Assembly (NCBI GenBank): GCA_000024525.1
Contig: CP001769.1
Span: forward strand, 2,342,001-2,406,000
Length of the DNA stretch: 64,000 bases
Reading direction: 5' to 3'
From: Spirosoma linguale DSM 74
Lineage (GTDB): Bacteria > Bacteroidota > Bacteroidia > Cytophagales > Spirosomataceae
Below are positions 51,577 to 61,980 of this stretch, in pieces. The notes under the pieces are model-generated. The model made no database searches. It saw only the letters and a list, made by a program, of their open reading frames with translations, and was not told the DNA's origin. The translations under genes and the position numbers were made by a program. How positions within the stretch are numbered: the first letter of the stretch is position 1; the number at the start of each line of letters is the position of its first letter.

Positions 51577-51969
51577 ATGGAGAAATTTAAGTTTATTACC
51601 GAATACGAACTTCGGGCATCTCCCAAAATGCTGTTTCCCTACATCAGCACTGCCTCCGGCCTCTCTCAATGGTTTGCCAGTAAGGTAAACACTATGCCTG
51701 AACAACGGTTTGACTTTCAATGGGACAACGAAAGCCATATTGCGCGGCAGGTCTCCATGCGGCAGAATAAAGGGGTGCGGTTTGAGTTTCTTGATACAGA
51801 CGAAGAAGGCAGTGATAATAATTACGTCGATTTTCGGGTCGACCAGAGCGAATTAACCCAGTCTACCTTTCTGCGGGTAATCGATTATTCAAGCACGACC
51901 GATCAGGAAGAGCTTCAGGACCTCTGGGACGGGCTGATGGATAAGCTCAAGGAGATCGTTGGCAGTTAA
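51577..51969 (+). CDS. START-like SRPBCC domain protein (AHSA1-like)
   Basis: A 130-residue protein with the helix-grip fold of the SRPBCC/AHSA1 group: EYELRASPKMLFPYISTASG, then LSQWFASKV, and a C-terminal helix LQDLWDGLMDKLKEIVGS. Proteins of this exact type are conserved in Bacteroidota, but their ligand or chaperone partner is unknown. It has its own promoter, lies just right of the tRNA, and is 78 bases upstream of the LptF/LptG-type gene. Confidence 0.8.
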   Translation: MEKFKFITEYELRASPKMLFPYISTASGLSQWFASKVNTMPEQRFDFQWDNESHIARQVSMRQNKGVRFEFLDTDEEGSDNNYVDFRVDQSELTQSTFLRVIDYSSTTDQEELQDLWDGLMDKLKEIVGS

Positions 51970-52047
51970 AAATAGTTAAGGACCGCTGATGATGGAACCG
52001 CCAAGGTGCCCCCGTACGTATATATAGGTAGCCAGCGGTACAGCAGC

Positions 52048-53553
52048 ATGAAGAAAATAGATAAATTAGTACTAGGCTCTTTTTGGGGGCCATTTTTTTT
52101 AACCCTGGGTGTCGTCATCTTTATCTTCCTGATGCGGCTCCTGATGTTTTATATCGACGAGTTCGTTTCCAAAGACCTCGATCTGGCTACGTTTGGCCGT
52201 CTGCTCTTCTACTTTGCCCTGTTAACGATCCCGACGGCCCTTCCGCTGGCCGTACTCCTGTCCTCGCTGATGACGTTTGGTAATCTGGGCGAATTCTTCG
52301 AACTCACTGCCCTGAAAAGCGCCGGAATTTCTCTTACCCGTGCCATGCGCCCTCTGCTCATCGTTGCCATTGGTATCAGCGCGTTTTCGTTCTGGTTCAA
52401 CAACTCGGTAGCTCCCTGGGCTAATCTTAAAGGATACAGTCTGCTCTACGATATCAAAACCGCTAAGGCTACCCTGAACCTAAAGGAAGGAATCTTTTAC
52501 AATGACCTGCCCGGATACAGTATTAAAGTCGACCGAAAAATAAAAGCTGAAAAGGGGAGTACAACCGGCGATCTGCTCAAGGGATTGGTTATCTACAAAC
52601 ACCCTACCAGCGGACTGGAAACGGGGAATCGCGAGATTATCCTGGCCGATTCTGGTCGTATGTATACGGATAAAGATCGAACCTACCTTGTTTTCCAGCT
52701 TTTCAACGGCAACGATTATCAGGAGTATTCCGATAATAGCATCAGTTACGCCAGCAGTGGGCCAACGGCCCAGGGCGCACAGTTTATGCGCAATGGGTTT
52801 AAAGACTATAAACTCGTGATTAGCCTGGAATCATTCGGCATCAAACGAACGGATGAGAATCAGTTCGAATACCACGAATACATGAAAGACCTCAAGCAAC
52901 TCTCGGCCCTGACCGATTCGCTGCGGAAGGACTACAAGAATACCAGCCTGAGCGTAGCCGGTGCATCACGGCAGTATTATAACTATCAGTTTAAATCCGA
53001 CGCCGTCCTGAAGCAGAAGGTACTGAAAGATGGAAAATGGGCGGATTCACTATTGACTGCGCAAAAAATACCGCAGCATGAACTGGCTCAGATTGCCTTG
53101 AATCAGGCTCAGAATATTCTGTCTTATTCTACCTCGAATGTGACCTATCTGACCGAAAAAGAAAAAAATGTCTGGCGTTACCAACTCGAAACTCATCATA
53201 AATTTACCCAGGCTATTTCCGTCTTTGTGATGTTCCTGATTGGCGCATCGATGGGGGCCATTATCAAGAAAGGGGGCTTCGGTCTGCCGGTGCTTATCGC
53301 CATTGTCTTTTTTATATTTCTGTACGTGCTGACCATTGCGGGCGACAAGTATGCCAAGGACGGTTTGCTTTGGGTACCCATTGGTGCCTGGCTGGCGAAT
53401 ATCGTCTTGTTTCCGTTTGGTCTACTACTCATGCAGCGGGCCCGGCACGATTCCCGGCTGTTCGATAAAGATGTATATGTTATTGCCTGGGAACGGTTCC
53501 GGAAACGGTTTGATAAAAACGCCAGGGAAGTGCAAGTGCAGACGGCGGAGTAA
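52048..53553 (+). CDS. LptF/LptG-family LPS-transport permease
   Basis: A 501-residue inner-membrane permease (YjgP/YjgQ family) that, with LptB and a partner, extracts lipopolysaccharide from the inner membrane. Three N-terminal membrane helices (about 10-125), a periplasmic beta-jellyroll (about 140-380) and three C-terminal helices (about 395-475) fit. The start at 52048 (MKKIDKLVLGSFWGPFF) is the family-typical N-terminus; an upstream in-frame ATG-like start would add 14 unlikely residues. Which of F or G it is cannot be decided by eye. Confidence 0.88.
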   Translation: MKKIDKLVLGSFWGPFFLTLGVVIFIFLMRLLMFYIDEFVSKDLDLATFGRLLFYFALLTIPTALPLAVLLSSLMTFGNLGEFFELTALKSAGISLTRAMRPLLIVAIGISAFSFWFNNSVAPWANLKGYSLLYDIKTAKATLNLKEGIFYNDLPGYSIKVDRKIKAEKGSTTGDLLKGLVIYKHPTSGLETGNREIILADSGRMYTDKDRTYLVFQLFNGNDYQEYSDNSISYASSGPTAQGAQFMRNGFKDYKLVISLESFGIKRTDENQFEYHEYMKDLKQLSALTDSLRKDYKNTSLSVAGASRQYYNYQFKSDAVLKQKVLKDGKWADSLLTAQKIPQHELAQIALNQAQNILSYSTSNVTYLTEKEKNVWRYQLETHHKFTQAISVFVMFLIGASMGAIIKKGGFGLPVLIAIVFFIFLYVLTIAGDKYAKDGLLWVPIGAWLANIVLFPFGLLLMQRARHDSRLFDKDVYVIAWERFRKRFDKNAREVQVQTAE

Positions 53554-53612
53554 GGTGTAGTACATACCGTTTAATAACTTAGTATATACTGCTATTTGTC
53601 AATATATTTCGT

Positions 53613-53620
53613 TACCTTTG
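53613..53620 (+). promoter_or_regulatory. -7 element of rpsO promoter
   Basis: TACCTTTG (TAnnTTTG) lies 41 bases before the rpsO start in an AT-rich spacer. Confidence 0.6.
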
Positions 53621-53660
53621 CACCCGAATTCATTTTTTTAATCAAATTAGCTGTCTGAAG

Positions 53661-53936
53661 ATGTATCTAACGACCGAAAAAAAGCAGGAGATATTCTCTA
53701 CCTCGGGCCATGCCAAAAGTGCAACGGACACCGGGTCGGCCGAATCCCAGATCGCGCTGTTCACTTACCGGATCAGTCATTTAACTGAGCACCTGAAAGT
53801 TCACAAGCACGATTACGGCACACAACTGGGTCTGTTGAAATTAGTTGGTAAGCGTCGTCGCCTGCTGAACTACCTTCTTAAAAAGGATATCACGCGGTAC
53901 CGGGCCATCCTGGCTGCGCTGGGACTCCGGAAGTAA
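53661..53936 (+). CDS. rpsO: 30S ribosomal protein S15
   Basis: A 91-residue protein of normal length with the S15 signature: [40 protein letters not shown] and [20 protein letters not shown]. It binds 16S rRNA early in small-subunit assembly. It precedes pnp, the classical rpsO-pnp order, with a terminator between. Confidence 0.97.
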   Translation: MYLTTEKKQEIFSTSGHAKSATDTGSAESQIALFTYRISHLTEHLKVHKHDYGTQLGLLKLVGKRRRLLNYLLKKDITRYRAILAALGLRK

Positions 53937-53953
53937 TTGGGTCACCCAAAAAA

Positions 53954-53987
53954 GGGAATCTACCACACAGTAGATTCCCTCATTTTT
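53954..53987 (+). terminator. rpsO terminator
   Basis: GGGAATCTAC (53954-53963) pairs perfectly with GTAGATTCCC (53970-53979) around CACACA, followed by TCATTTTTG. It should end or attenuate rpsO transcription before pnp. Confidence 0.85.
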
Positions 53988-54043
53988 GTTGTTTCTACCT
54001 GGACTAGACGTGGTGCAAACCCTTGCTGGACACAACGAGTAAA

Positions 54044-54059
54044 CCGGTTCTCGAACCGG
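54044..54059 (+). promoter_or_regulatory. Hairpin in pnp leader
   Basis: CCGGTTC (54044-54050) and GAACCGG (54053-54059) form a perfect stem 42 bases before the pnp start. In enterobacteria a leader hairpin takes part in PNPase autocontrol; whether this one does is unknown. Confidence 0.4.
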
Positions 54060-54101
54060 CGCGGTTTAAAGCTGTAAGAAGACGTATTCAAAATCTGTTG
54101 T

Positions 54102-56228
54102 ATGTTTGAAATCACCACGCAATCCGTTGCGCTGCCCGACGGGCGGGAAATTACCATCGAAACCGGAAAACTGGCCCGACAGGCCGACGGCGCGGTGGTT
54201 GTACGGTTAGGCGACACGATGCTGTTGGCCACCGTCGTATCAAGTAAAGACGCTAAAGAGGGCGTTGACTTTCTTCCATTATCCGTTGATTATCAGGAGA
54301 AGTTCGCATCAGCTGGCCGTATTCCCGGCAGCTTCCAACGGCGCGAAGGTCGTTTGGGCGATCACGAAATCCTGATTAGCCGTTTAGTAGACCGTGCCCT
54401 GCGGCCTATATTTCCTGATAACTACCACGCTGACACGCAGGTGATGATCACGTTGATCTCTGCCGACCCTGAAGTACAGCCCGATGCCCTGGCGGCTTTG
54501 GCGGCTTCGTCGGCGCTGGCCGTGTCCGACATTCCATTTAACGGGCCTATTTCTGAAGTACGTGTCGCTAAAATCGACGGGCAGTACAAGATCAACCCGA
54601 AAACGGCTGAACTTGAGCGTGCAACCATCGACCTGATCGTTGCCGCTACCGAAAAAGATATTTGCATGGTAGAAGGTGAGATGGACGAATGTTCAGAAGC
54701 CGAAGTTGTGGAAGCTCTTAAGGTAGCCCACGAAGCCATCAAAATACAATGCCAGGCCCAGAAAGAACTCGAAGCGAAAGTTGGTAAGACCGTTAAGCGG
54801 GAATATAACCACGAAACGCACGACGAAGAACTCCGGGCCGCTGTGCGCGCTGCCACCTACGACAAAATTTATGAAGTAGCCCGTCGGCAGAATCCAAGTA
54901 AAAAAGGTCGTTCGGAAGGGTTTAAAGCCGTCCGTGATGAATATTTAGCTTCCTTCCCGGAAGGAGCAGAGGTAAATGTTGGTCTGATCAAGACCTACTT
55001 CCACGACCTCGAATGGGAAGCTTCCCGCCGGTTGGTACTCGACGAGCGGACCCGTTTGGATGGCCGTAAACTGGATCAGATTCGGCAAATTTCGGCGGAA
55101 GCCGGTTATTTGCCGGGTCCACACGGATCGGCTTTGTTCACCCGTGGTGAAACCCAGTCGCTGACAACCGTAACACTCGGTACCAAAACGGACGAGCAGA
55201 TTGTTGATCAGACGATGTTCCAGGGCTACAGCAAATTCCTGCTGCATTATAACTTTCCCGGTTTCTCAACCGGCGAAGTAAAGCCTAACCGGGGTGCGGG
55301 TCGTCGTGAAATTGGTCATGGAAACCTGGCGCACCGTTCGCTGAAAAAGGTACTTCCGCCAGCCGAAGAAAACCCATACACCATCCGGATCGTATCCGAC
55401 ATTCTCGAATCGAACGGCTCGTCGTCTATGGCTACCGTATGTGCCGGTACGATGGCGCTGATGGATGCCGGGATTAAAATCAAGGCTCCCGTTGCCGGCA
55501 TTGCGATGGGCTTGATCTCGGATGGCGACAAATACGCCGTTTTATCCGATATTCTGGGTGATGAAGATCACCTGGGCGATATGGACTTCAAGGTTACAGG
55601 TACCGAAAAAGGAATCGTCGCCTGCCAGATGGACCTGAAAGTGGATGGTCTGTCTTATGAAGTGCTGGCTCAGGCATTGGAACAGGCTCGTGTTGGTCGT
55701 CTGCATATCCTCGGCGAAATGAAGAAAGGCATTTCCGATGTGCGTTCCGATCTGAAACCACATGCACCCCGTGCCATGGTTATCAAAATCGATACCAACC
55801 AGATTGGTGCCGTTATCGGACCCGGCGGTAAAGTTGTTCAGGATATCCAGAAAGATTCCGGTGCTGTTGTGAACATCGACGAGCACGACAATGCGGGTTG
55901 GGTCAGCATTTTTGCTACCAGCAAAGAAAGCATGGACAAAGCCGTTTCCCGTGTGAAAGGGATCGTTGCGGTTCCCGAAGTGGGTGAAACGTACGTTGGC
56001 AAAGTGAAGACGATTCAGCCTTTTGGGGCCTTCGTTGAATTCATGCCAGGAAAAGATGGTCTTTTGCACATTTCCGAGATTAAGTGGGAGCGTCTGGAAA
56101 CCATGGACGGTGTTCTGCAAGTCGGTGAAGAGGTGACGGTAAAGTTGATTGACGTTGATAAAAAGACCGGAAAGTACCGATTATCGCGTAAAGTTTTGCT
56201 GCCGAAACCAGAGAACAAAAATGCGTAA
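54102..56228 (+). CDS. pnp: Polyribonucleotide nucleotidyltransferase (PNPase)
   Basis: A 708-residue phosphorolytic 3'-5' exoribonuclease. It has two RNase PH domains (about 10-140 and 310-540, with FTRGETQSL and [15 protein letters not shown]), an all-helical linker (about 230-300), a KH domain with [10 protein letters not shown] (568-577) and a C-terminal S1 domain ([15 protein letters not shown], then [10 protein letters not shown]). The length is normal. It degrades mRNA in the cytoplasm, alone or in a degradosome-like complex. It lies between rpsO and rpoD. Confidence 0.97.
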   Translation: MFEITTQSVALPDGREITIETGKLARQADGAVVVRLGDTMLLATVVSSKDAKEGVDFLPLSVDYQEKFASAGRIPGSFQRREGRLGDHEILISRLVDRALRPIFPDNYHADTQVMITLISADPEVQPDALAALAASSALAVSDIPFNGPISEVRVAKIDGQYKINPKTAELERATIDLIVAATEKDICMVEGEMDECSEAEVVEALKVAHEAIKIQCQAQKELEAKVGKTVKREYNHETHDEELRAAVRAATYDKIYEVARRQNPSKKGRSEGFKAVRDEYLASFPEGAEVNVGLIKTYFHDLEWEASRRLVLDERTRLDGRKLDQIRQISAEAGYLPGPHGSALFTRGETQSLTTVTLGTKTDEQIVDQTMFQGYSKFLLHYNFPGFSTGEVKPNRGAGRREIGHGNLAHRSLKKVLPPAEENPYTIRIVSDILESNGSSSMATVCAGTMALMDAGIKIKAPVAGIAMGLISDGDKYAVLSDILGDEDHLGDMDFKVTGTEKGIVACQMDLKVDGLSYEVLAQALEQARVGRLHILGEMKKGISDVRSDLKPHAPRAMVIKIDTNQIGAVIGPGGKVVQDIQKDSGAVVNIDEHDNAGWVSIFATSKESMDKAVSRVKGIVAVPEVGETYVGKVKTIQPFGAFVEFMPGKDGLLHISEIKWERLETMDGVLQVGEEVTVKLIDVDKKTGKYRLSRKVLLPKPENKNA

Positions 56229-56303
56229 GTCATTGTTACTTTTTCGTGTAATGCAGCGTCATACGTTAGCGTTATATAGTCACTCCACCGGGGACAACGG
56301 ATT

Positions 56304-57167
56304 ATGAGACAGCTAAAAATTTCAAAACAGATAACCAACCGCGAGAGCCAGTCGTTAGACAAGTACTTGCAGGAAATTGGTAAGGTGGATCTGCTTACGC
56401 CCGATGAGGAAGTAACGCTGGCCCAGAAAATTAGGGAAGGTGACCAATTGTCGCTGGAACGATTAACGAAAGCAAACCTGCGTTTCGTCGTATCGGTTGC
56501 CAAACAGTATCAAAATCAGGGGCTTTCATTAGGTGACCTGATCAACGAAGGAAACCTGGGTCTGATCAAGGCTGCTCAGCGCTTCGACGAAACGCGTGGA
56601 TTTAAATTCATCTCGTACGCCGTTTGGTGGATTCGTCAGTCTATTCTCCAGGCCCTGGCCGAGCAGTCACGGATCGTGCGTCTGCCCCTCAACCGGGTAG
56701 GTTCGCTGAACAAAATTTCAAAGACGTTCTCCGATCTGGAGCAAAAATTCGAGCGGGAACCGTCGCCGGAAGAACTGGCAGCCGTGCTGGAAATTTCAGC
56801 CGCTGAAGTTGTTGACACCCTGAAGATTTCGGGTCGTCACGTATCCATGGATGCGCCTTTCGTACAGGGTGAAGAAAACAGCCTGCTCGATGTACTGGAA
56901 AACGACGGCGAAGACAAGCCTGATTCGGGCCTGATCAATGACTCGCTGCGGAAGGAAGTACAACGGGCACTCTCGACGCTCACCCAGCGCGAAGCCGATG
57001 TGATCACGCTTTATTTCGGTCTGAATGGTGAACACGCCATGACGCTCGAAGAAATTGGTGAAAAATTCAACCTGACCCGTGAACGGGTTCGGCAGATAAA
57101 AGAAAAAGCCATTCGTCGCCTGCGCCACACCTCACGGTCGAAAGCGTTGAAGACGTACCTGGGCTAA
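56304..57167 (+). CDS. rpoD: Primary sigma factor RpoD (short Bacteroidota type)
   Basis: A 287-residue housekeeping sigma-70 factor. Region 1.2 (about 15-50: [20 protein letters not shown]), region 2 ([20 protein letters not shown], then [10 protein letters not shown]), region 3 and region 4 with an HTH ([20 protein letters not shown]) are present. Region 1.1 and the long non-conserved region are missing, as in all Bacteroidota primary sigma factors. It directs recognition of TAnnTTTG promoters such as those noted here. It lies 75 bases after pnp. Confidence 0.96.
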   Translation: MRQLKISKQITNRESQSLDKYLQEIGKVDLLTPDEEVTLAQKIREGDQLSLERLTKANLRFVVSVAKQYQNQGLSLGDLINEGNLGLIKAAQRFDETRGFKFISYAVWWIRQSILQALAEQSRIVRLPLNRVGSLNKISKTFSDLEQKFEREPSPEELAAVLEISAAEVVDTLKISGRHVSMDAPFVQGEENSLLDVLENDGEDKPDSGLINDSLRKEVQRALSTLTQREADVITLYFGLNGEHAMTLEEIGEKFNLTRERVRQIKEKAIRRLRHTSRSKALKTYLG

Positions 57168-57188
57168 AATTCCTGTTTGCTTGTGAAG

Positions 57189-57224
57189 AACGGCTCCTGC
57201 GAAAGTGGGTGCCGTTTTTTTTTT
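57189..57224 (+). terminator. rpoD terminator
   Basis: AACGGC (57189-57194) pairs with GCCGTT (57211-57216), extended by imperfect pairs, followed by a run of ten T. Confidence 0.8.
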
Positions 57225-57286
57225 AACCGTTCACAAAAAAATCGTTCTGCTGCACAAGGGGCTGAATTACCTTTAATTTGAGCCAT

Positions 57287-58231
57287 ATGGTTCAGATTAA
57301 TACATTGTCACTGATGTTCCGGCAAATCGTTACCGCACTGGGTCGTCTGTATAGTTTTGTCGCGTCAGTGGTGGTTGCCCTGCTATTGGGGGTGGCTACC
57401 TGGGGAATGTGGCACTATTACCGGGACGTATACGTACAGGATGAGTTTCTGAAGAAGGGCGTGGCGACGACCGTTCTGGTTACGCAGGCCGAGCCACAGC
57501 AACGGTCCTGGCAGGATCTGTTCAGCAACAGTACGTACCTGACCGTCGGGTATAAAGGGAAAGCGTATAGCTGTCGGTATGTTATGGATAGCGGCTATGT
57601 GGATACCGGAGACCGGGTGAAACTACTGTACCATTCAGAGTATGACGCTTTCCGACAAGCACATGCCGTTTTGACATTTAACGAGTCGAATCGAAAATCC
57701 CGTTTGATCGGCTGGTCATCGATTCGGGATTTTACCCCGTTGCATCGACTGCTACTGCTATGTTTGCTCTTGTCTGCAGCGTCATTCTTTTTTATCTCGG
57801 GGCTGGTTGTCTGCATCCTTCCTATTCCTTTTCTGCAAACCATTGCCCGGTTTATTCTTGTCGTGGCACTGGGGTGTGCGGCTGTATTCTATACGTACGA
57901 TATAATTACGTATTTTCGATACTATCAGCAGTTAAAAACAGCGGGTCACGCTATTTCTGTACCGGTTCTGTCTACCAACAGGACGACTCATGGGCGCAAG
58001 TATAGCTGGTATGAGTACGAGGCTACTATTCAGCATCGGGGTCGGGAGCGTGTAATACCCATTAGCGAGGATGAGTTCGACAAGGCTACACCGGCCAGTT
58101 CGATGATGGTTCGCTATAATGCGTCGGTTGACGATCTGATGTCAGTGGGGTATACACCGACGTATGGACTCATGGTTGTACCCCTGTTTTTTGGTCTACT
58201 TGTCTTTCTGTTAATTCGCCCTGTCCGATAG
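57287..58231 (+). CDS. DUF3592-like membrane protein
   Basis: A 314-residue inner-membrane protein with helices at about 22-44 (ASVVVALLLGVATWGMWHYY), 155-180, 185-205 and 290-310. Two similar soluble segments (ATTVLVTQAEPQ... and AISVPVLSTNRT...) lie between them, each followed by a GDRVKLLYH-like or SSMMVRYN strand, so the protein may be an internal duplication of a DUF3592 unit. The start could also be an ATG at 57314. No function is known. It is a single gene between rpoD and the convergent CheR/PAS gene. Confidence 0.7.
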   Translation: MVQINTLSLMFRQIVTALGRLYSFVASVVVALLLGVATWGMWHYYRDVYVQDEFLKKGVATTVLVTQAEPQQRSWQDLFSNSTYLTVGYKGKAYSCRYVMDSGYVDTGDRVKLLYHSEYDAFRQAHAVLTFNESNRKSRLIGWSSIRDFTPLHRLLLLCLLLSAASFFFISGLVVCILPIPFLQTIARFILVVALGCAAVFYTYDIITYFRYYQQLKTAGHAISVPVLSTNRTTHGRKYSWYEYEATIQHRGRERVIPISEDEFDKATPASSMMVRYNASVDDLMSVGYTPTYGLMVVPLFFGLLVFLLIRPVR

Positions 58232-58311
58232 AAGCCTATTCCGTTAAACTAAACGGAGCTGCTTATGCCCGCCATTAATTTCCGGTAAGCCATTCGTCAG
58301 TAATTACCGGG

Positions 58312-61300
58312 TTATGCTGGTTTTGGCCGAACGGAAAAGGTGATCAATAGGTCGTCATCGATTCGGGAAAGGGAAACATCCAGCCAGGAGTCGTGGGTGT
58401 TGGTCGTGTCGTGCCATACGATGGTGTGAGACTGACCCGACAGATAAGCCTGGCGGCACTGGTTAAGAAAGCTGTCGTCGGTGAACCACTGACTCAGCAG
58501 CGTTCCGGGCAGGGTCGTTTCTGCCTGCTCAAGATACTGTGCCAGTGTTTTGTTGGCAGTCACAATCCTGAAATCTGCCAGTTTCGTGGCGTCTCCCTGC
58601 TCACTGTCAGTGTATTGGGGGGTTAGGGTAAGAATAGCCGTGGGGCAGGCATCCAGAATATGTTGAAGTCGTTTGGCTTGTCGGTCGCGGTCGAGGTTTG
58701 CTTGCTGAATTGTTTCATAGGCTTGCTTAAGCATCGATCCTTCATTCAACTGGGTTATATCCCGAGCGATGGCCAGTACCCCTTCGACCGCACCGTCCTG
58801 CCCAAGTTCGGGAACCATACGCGATTGGAAGAAGACGACCCCATTGGGTTGGGTATAAACGTTATAATGCTCTTTCGGCCGTCCGGTGTCCAGCACTTCC
58901 TGTATACTATCCATATAAGGAATCGCAATTTCATCGGGCTGTCCCATTTCCAGGTTGGTGAGCCCCAGCAACTGGTTCGGGGGTAAGCCGGTTTTTTCGG
59001 AGAAAGCCGAATTAGCGAAAACCAATCGCCGGTTTTTATCCCATCGGGTAATCACGTCAGGGGTGTTTTCTACCAGTCGGCTTAGCTGGGCTTCTCGTTC
59101 AAGAATGGCTTCTTCCGCTTTCTTCCGATCCGTGATTGTGGAGGTAACCAACAGAAATCCGTCTTCAAAGCGATTCGCCGAAATCAGGTGCCACTCGGGC
59201 TGTCGGGCCAGTTTGTCGAGTACTTCAGCCTGCATAGCTTCGCCGGTTTCAACGACCTGTACATACCGGGAAAATAAGGCACTTTGTTCAGTGTCGCTGA
59301 ACAGGGCTTTATAACTGGTTTTGTACAGATCCTCCACCGATGGTTTATCCCGTTGCCCTAATTCATTGACCAGCGGAACCAGTTGAAAATCCACGATGGT
59401 GTTGCGTTCATTCCGAACCGATTTGAACAACTGAATACCCACCGGGGCGTGGGCCAGTATACTCTGTAGAAATATCAGCAACCGCTGGACCTGCGAATGA
59501 TCGGTAATGTCCTCAATAGCGAGCAGTATAGCAGCCTGACCCTGTAGCCGAACGACCTTCCGTGCATTGAGCCGCAATACCTTTTCGCCCAAATCCTGGA
59601 AATGATGGACCATCTCATAGGCCTGAATCGGGGTATTCTGATTAATAACCTGGTCGAGCAACGACCGCAGGGCGGGTATATCCCACTGACGGTTCCCCAG
59701 TTCATATAAAAGTCGGCCTATTGTATCGTCGGGCTCAATCCGGAAGGTTTTAAAAAAAGCCCGGTTGGCTGTTCGCACACGGAGGTCTTTGTCGAGTACG
59801 AGTACCGTTTCGCGGATCGTTCCAAAGATGGCGTCGGAATAATCATAGGCTTCCGACAACTGATCGTTGCTGAGCTGCAGCTCCTGATTGATGGTTTGCA
59901 GTTCTTCATTATTCGACTGGATCTCTTCTTTACTGGTTTCCAGCTCTTCATTAATGCTCTGCAACTCTTCATTGCTGCTGATGATCTCTTCATTGGCGGA
60001 CTGTAGTTCTTCCCGGCCAGCTTCCTGTTCTTCAAACATCGACCGCATATCATCCCGTAGGGTTACCAGCTCGTCCTCCAGTTGTTTAATGCGTCGGTTG
60101 CGGAGCTGGGTCAGCGAGATGGCGGGCTGTAGGGTAGGGGTAACCTCGCCGAAAATAACCAGTATCAGGGGTTCATGATTTTGGGACAGGAAAGGGACGG
60201 CATTGATCGTTATATGGTAAGTCTGCTCCCGAACCCGGATCATCAAGCCGGTCTTCGACGCTGGCTGGCCGGATTTATGCGCTTTGTTGATGGCAGTCCG
60301 CAGGTCAAAGACCAGCTCGGGGCGGGCCATTTTCAGAAGATTGAAATTAGCTCGCCCCGGTGCAGGTTCCAGAAACAGGCTGGTCGACCCCTGAAAGCGG
60401 ATAATCTCCATGTCTTTATTGACAACAACGGAGGGTGGGGTATACTGGGTAAGCAGTCCATTGACGCGTTGGTCCAAATCGTCGGGCTGACCAGGTTTTT
60501 GATGCATAGACATGGATTGTAGATCTCTTTTTTCACCCGCTTCATCCGGATAATCGGGGGTAGAGGGCTCAGGAACAGGTAGGGTAACGGGAGGATAGGC
60601 ACCGGATACCGGCACTGGTTCCTGATCGCTGGTATAGTCGAGCCGATTCAGATAGCCAGGAGTTGTGGTTGTTCGTTGCTGCAATAAATCCACCAGCGGC
60701 ATAACCGAACGAAGGCCCATGTTTTTTCGGGCGTAGATTTTAAAGTTCTTGGCTATCTGCGTAAAAAGCATGGTCGACGAACCAACCGTTTCGGCTTTTC
60801 CCAGTATCAGATGACCCGTTGGGTTCAGGGCATAATGAAAGGTGGCAATTGCTTTCCGCTGGAGCACGTTATCTGTATAAATCAGCAGGTTGCGGCAGCT
60901 AACCAGGTCGAGCCGGGAGAAGGGCGGATCGACAAAGATGTTGTGGGTGGCAAAAACGCACAAATCCCGGATTACCTTACTGATGCAGTACCCGTCCTGA
61001 TCTTCGGTAAAAAAGCGTTTCAGTCGCCTGGGGGAAATCTCCGCTACCTGGCTGGCTGAATAACGGCCTAATCGGGCGCGGGCAATGACCCGTTCACTCA
61101 GATCGGTAGCAAAAATCTGGATGGAGACAGCCTTATCGAGATTGTCCATCGCTTCCAGAAGTAATATCGCCAGTGAGTAGACTTCTTCGCCCGTTGAGCA
61201 GGCCGGAATCCAGAGCCGGAAGGGTTGATTGGGTGGTTTAGTTGTAAGCAGCCTGGGAAAAAGCACATTCCCCAGGTAGTCCATCGTGTCGGTATCCCGG

Positions 61301-61644
61301 AAAAAGCTGGTTACGTTAATGAGTAGATCATGATACAGCAAACCGGCTTCTGTCGGATGCTGGTGCAGATAGTCCATATAGTCCGGCACTGCCCGCAGTT
61401 TATACAGTGCCATTCGCCGGAGAACCCGTCGGCGGATAGTAGCTGTTTTATAATGCGTAAAATCGACCCCGATAAACTTGCGCAGCAACTCAAGAAGAGC
61501 AACCAACTCGTCATTACTGGTTTCGGCTTCCTGGGATGCCCCACGTTGTTCGGGCGAATCAGGCACTACCGCTTCCTGGCCATCCACACCTGTAGGAGTG
61601 ATCGTATCCGGTGTATCAGGGTCGGTATTGTCAGGTAAGTTCAT
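58312..61644 (-). CDS. CheR methyltransferase with multiple PAS domains
   Basis: A 1110-residue sensory protein. Residues about 45-300 form a CheR-type SAM-dependent methyltransferase (LLINVTSFFRDTDTMDYLGN, PACSTGEEVYSLAILLLEA, then FSRLDLVSCRNLLIY). After a linker come a PAS-like domain (about 390-480), a long coiled coil (about 490-580, repeated EELQSxNEE units), and three to four PAS domains to about 1100. No CheB or histidine-kinase domain follows, so output is through the methyltransferase or partners. Related proteins are usually CheB-CheR-PAS-kinase hybrids. No chemoreceptor genes are visible in the window. Confidence 0.88.
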   Translation of the reverse strand: MNLPDNTDPDTPDTITPTGVDGQEAVVPDSPEQRGASQEAETSNDELVALLELLRKFIGVDFTHYKTATIRRRVLRRMALYKLRAVPDYMDYLHQHPTEAGLLYHDLLINVTSFFRDTDTMDYLGNVLFPRLLTTKPPNQPFRLWIPACSTGEEVYSLAILLLEAMDNLDKAVSIQIFATDLSERVIARARLGRYSASQVAEISPRRLKRFFTEDQDGYCISKVIRDLCVFATHNIFVDPPFSRLDLVSCRNLLIYTDNVLQRKAIATFHYALNPTGHLILGKAETVGSSTMLFTQIAKNFKIYARKNMGLRSVMPLVDLLQQRTTTTPGYLNRLDYTSDQEPVPVSGAYPPVTLPVPEPSTPDYPDEAGEKRDLQSMSMHQKPGQPDDLDQRVNGLLTQYTPPSVVVNKDMEIIRFQGSTSLFLEPAPGRANFNLLKMARPELVFDLRTAINKAHKSGQPASKTGLMIRVREQTYHITINAVPFLSQNHEPLILVIFGEVTPTLQPAISLTQLRNRRIKQLEDELVTLRDDMRSMFEEQEAGREELQSANEEIISSNEELQSINEELETSKEEIQSNNEELQTINQELQLSNDQLSEAYDYSDAIFGTIRETVLVLDKDLRVRTANRAFFKTFRIEPDDTIGRLLYELGNRQWDIPALRSLLDQVINQNTPIQAYEMVHHFQDLGEKVLRLNARKVVRLQGQAAILLAIEDITDHSQVQRLLIFLQSILAHAPVGIQLFKSVRNERNTIVDFQLVPLVNELGQRDKPSVEDLYKTSYKALFSDTEQSALFSRYVQVVETGEAMQAEVLDKLARQPEWHLISANRFEDGFLLVTSTITDRKKAEEAILEREAQLSRLVENTPDVITRWDKNRRLVFANSAFSEKTGLPPNQLLGLTNLEMGQPDEIAIPYMDSIQEVLDTGRPKEHYNVYTQPNGVVFFQSRMVPELGQDGAVEGVLAIARDITQLNEGSMLKQAYETIQQANLDRDRQAKRLQHILDACPTAILTLTPQYTDSEQGDATKLADFRIVTANKTLAQYLEQAETTLPGTLLSQWFTDDSFLNQCRQAYLSGQSHTIVWHDTTNTHDSWLDVSLSRIDDDLLITFSVRPKPA

Positions 61645-61656
61645 GTATCGGTTGAC

Positions 61657-61905
61657 TTAAAACGCATCATTTCGTTCGCCGGTGGCCTGCCAGTCGGTAT
61701 CCATGTCCTGAAACCGCTGCGCAACCCGGCTCATAAAAGGCTCATCGAGCATGGCAGGTACAACCGCCGGATCGGTCAGGTCCATTTCGCTGATTTTATA
61801 TGTCTGCTCATACGGCCCTGCTTCAATTTTGACGATATATTTGCCGTTCCAGGCATACAGGCCGATGCGAAAACGGGTGTGGGGGATATCCTGAACGAAA
61901 CGCAT
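61657..61905 (-). CDS. Small hypothetical protein linked to CheR/PAS gene
   Basis: An 82-residue protein, start at 61905 (MRFVQDIPHTRFRIGLYAWN); a longer frame exists but its leader crosses the divergent promoter region. The strand-rich first half (GKYIVKIEAGPYEQTYKISE) and helical tail suggest a compact single domain. It ends 12 bases before the CheR/PAS start, so the two are co-transcribed. Its function is unknown; it may be a partner of the sensor. Confidence 0.65.
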   Translation of the reverse strand: MRFVQDIPHTRFRIGLYAWNGKYIVKIEAGPYEQTYKISEMDLTDPAVVPAMLDEPFMSRVAQRFQDMDTDWQATGERNDAF

Positions 61906-61980
61906 AGGCGTAATGATGATTAATAAACTATGAATTATTTTCCGATAAAACCATATTCTTTCGCAAAGGTAACCAACGCA

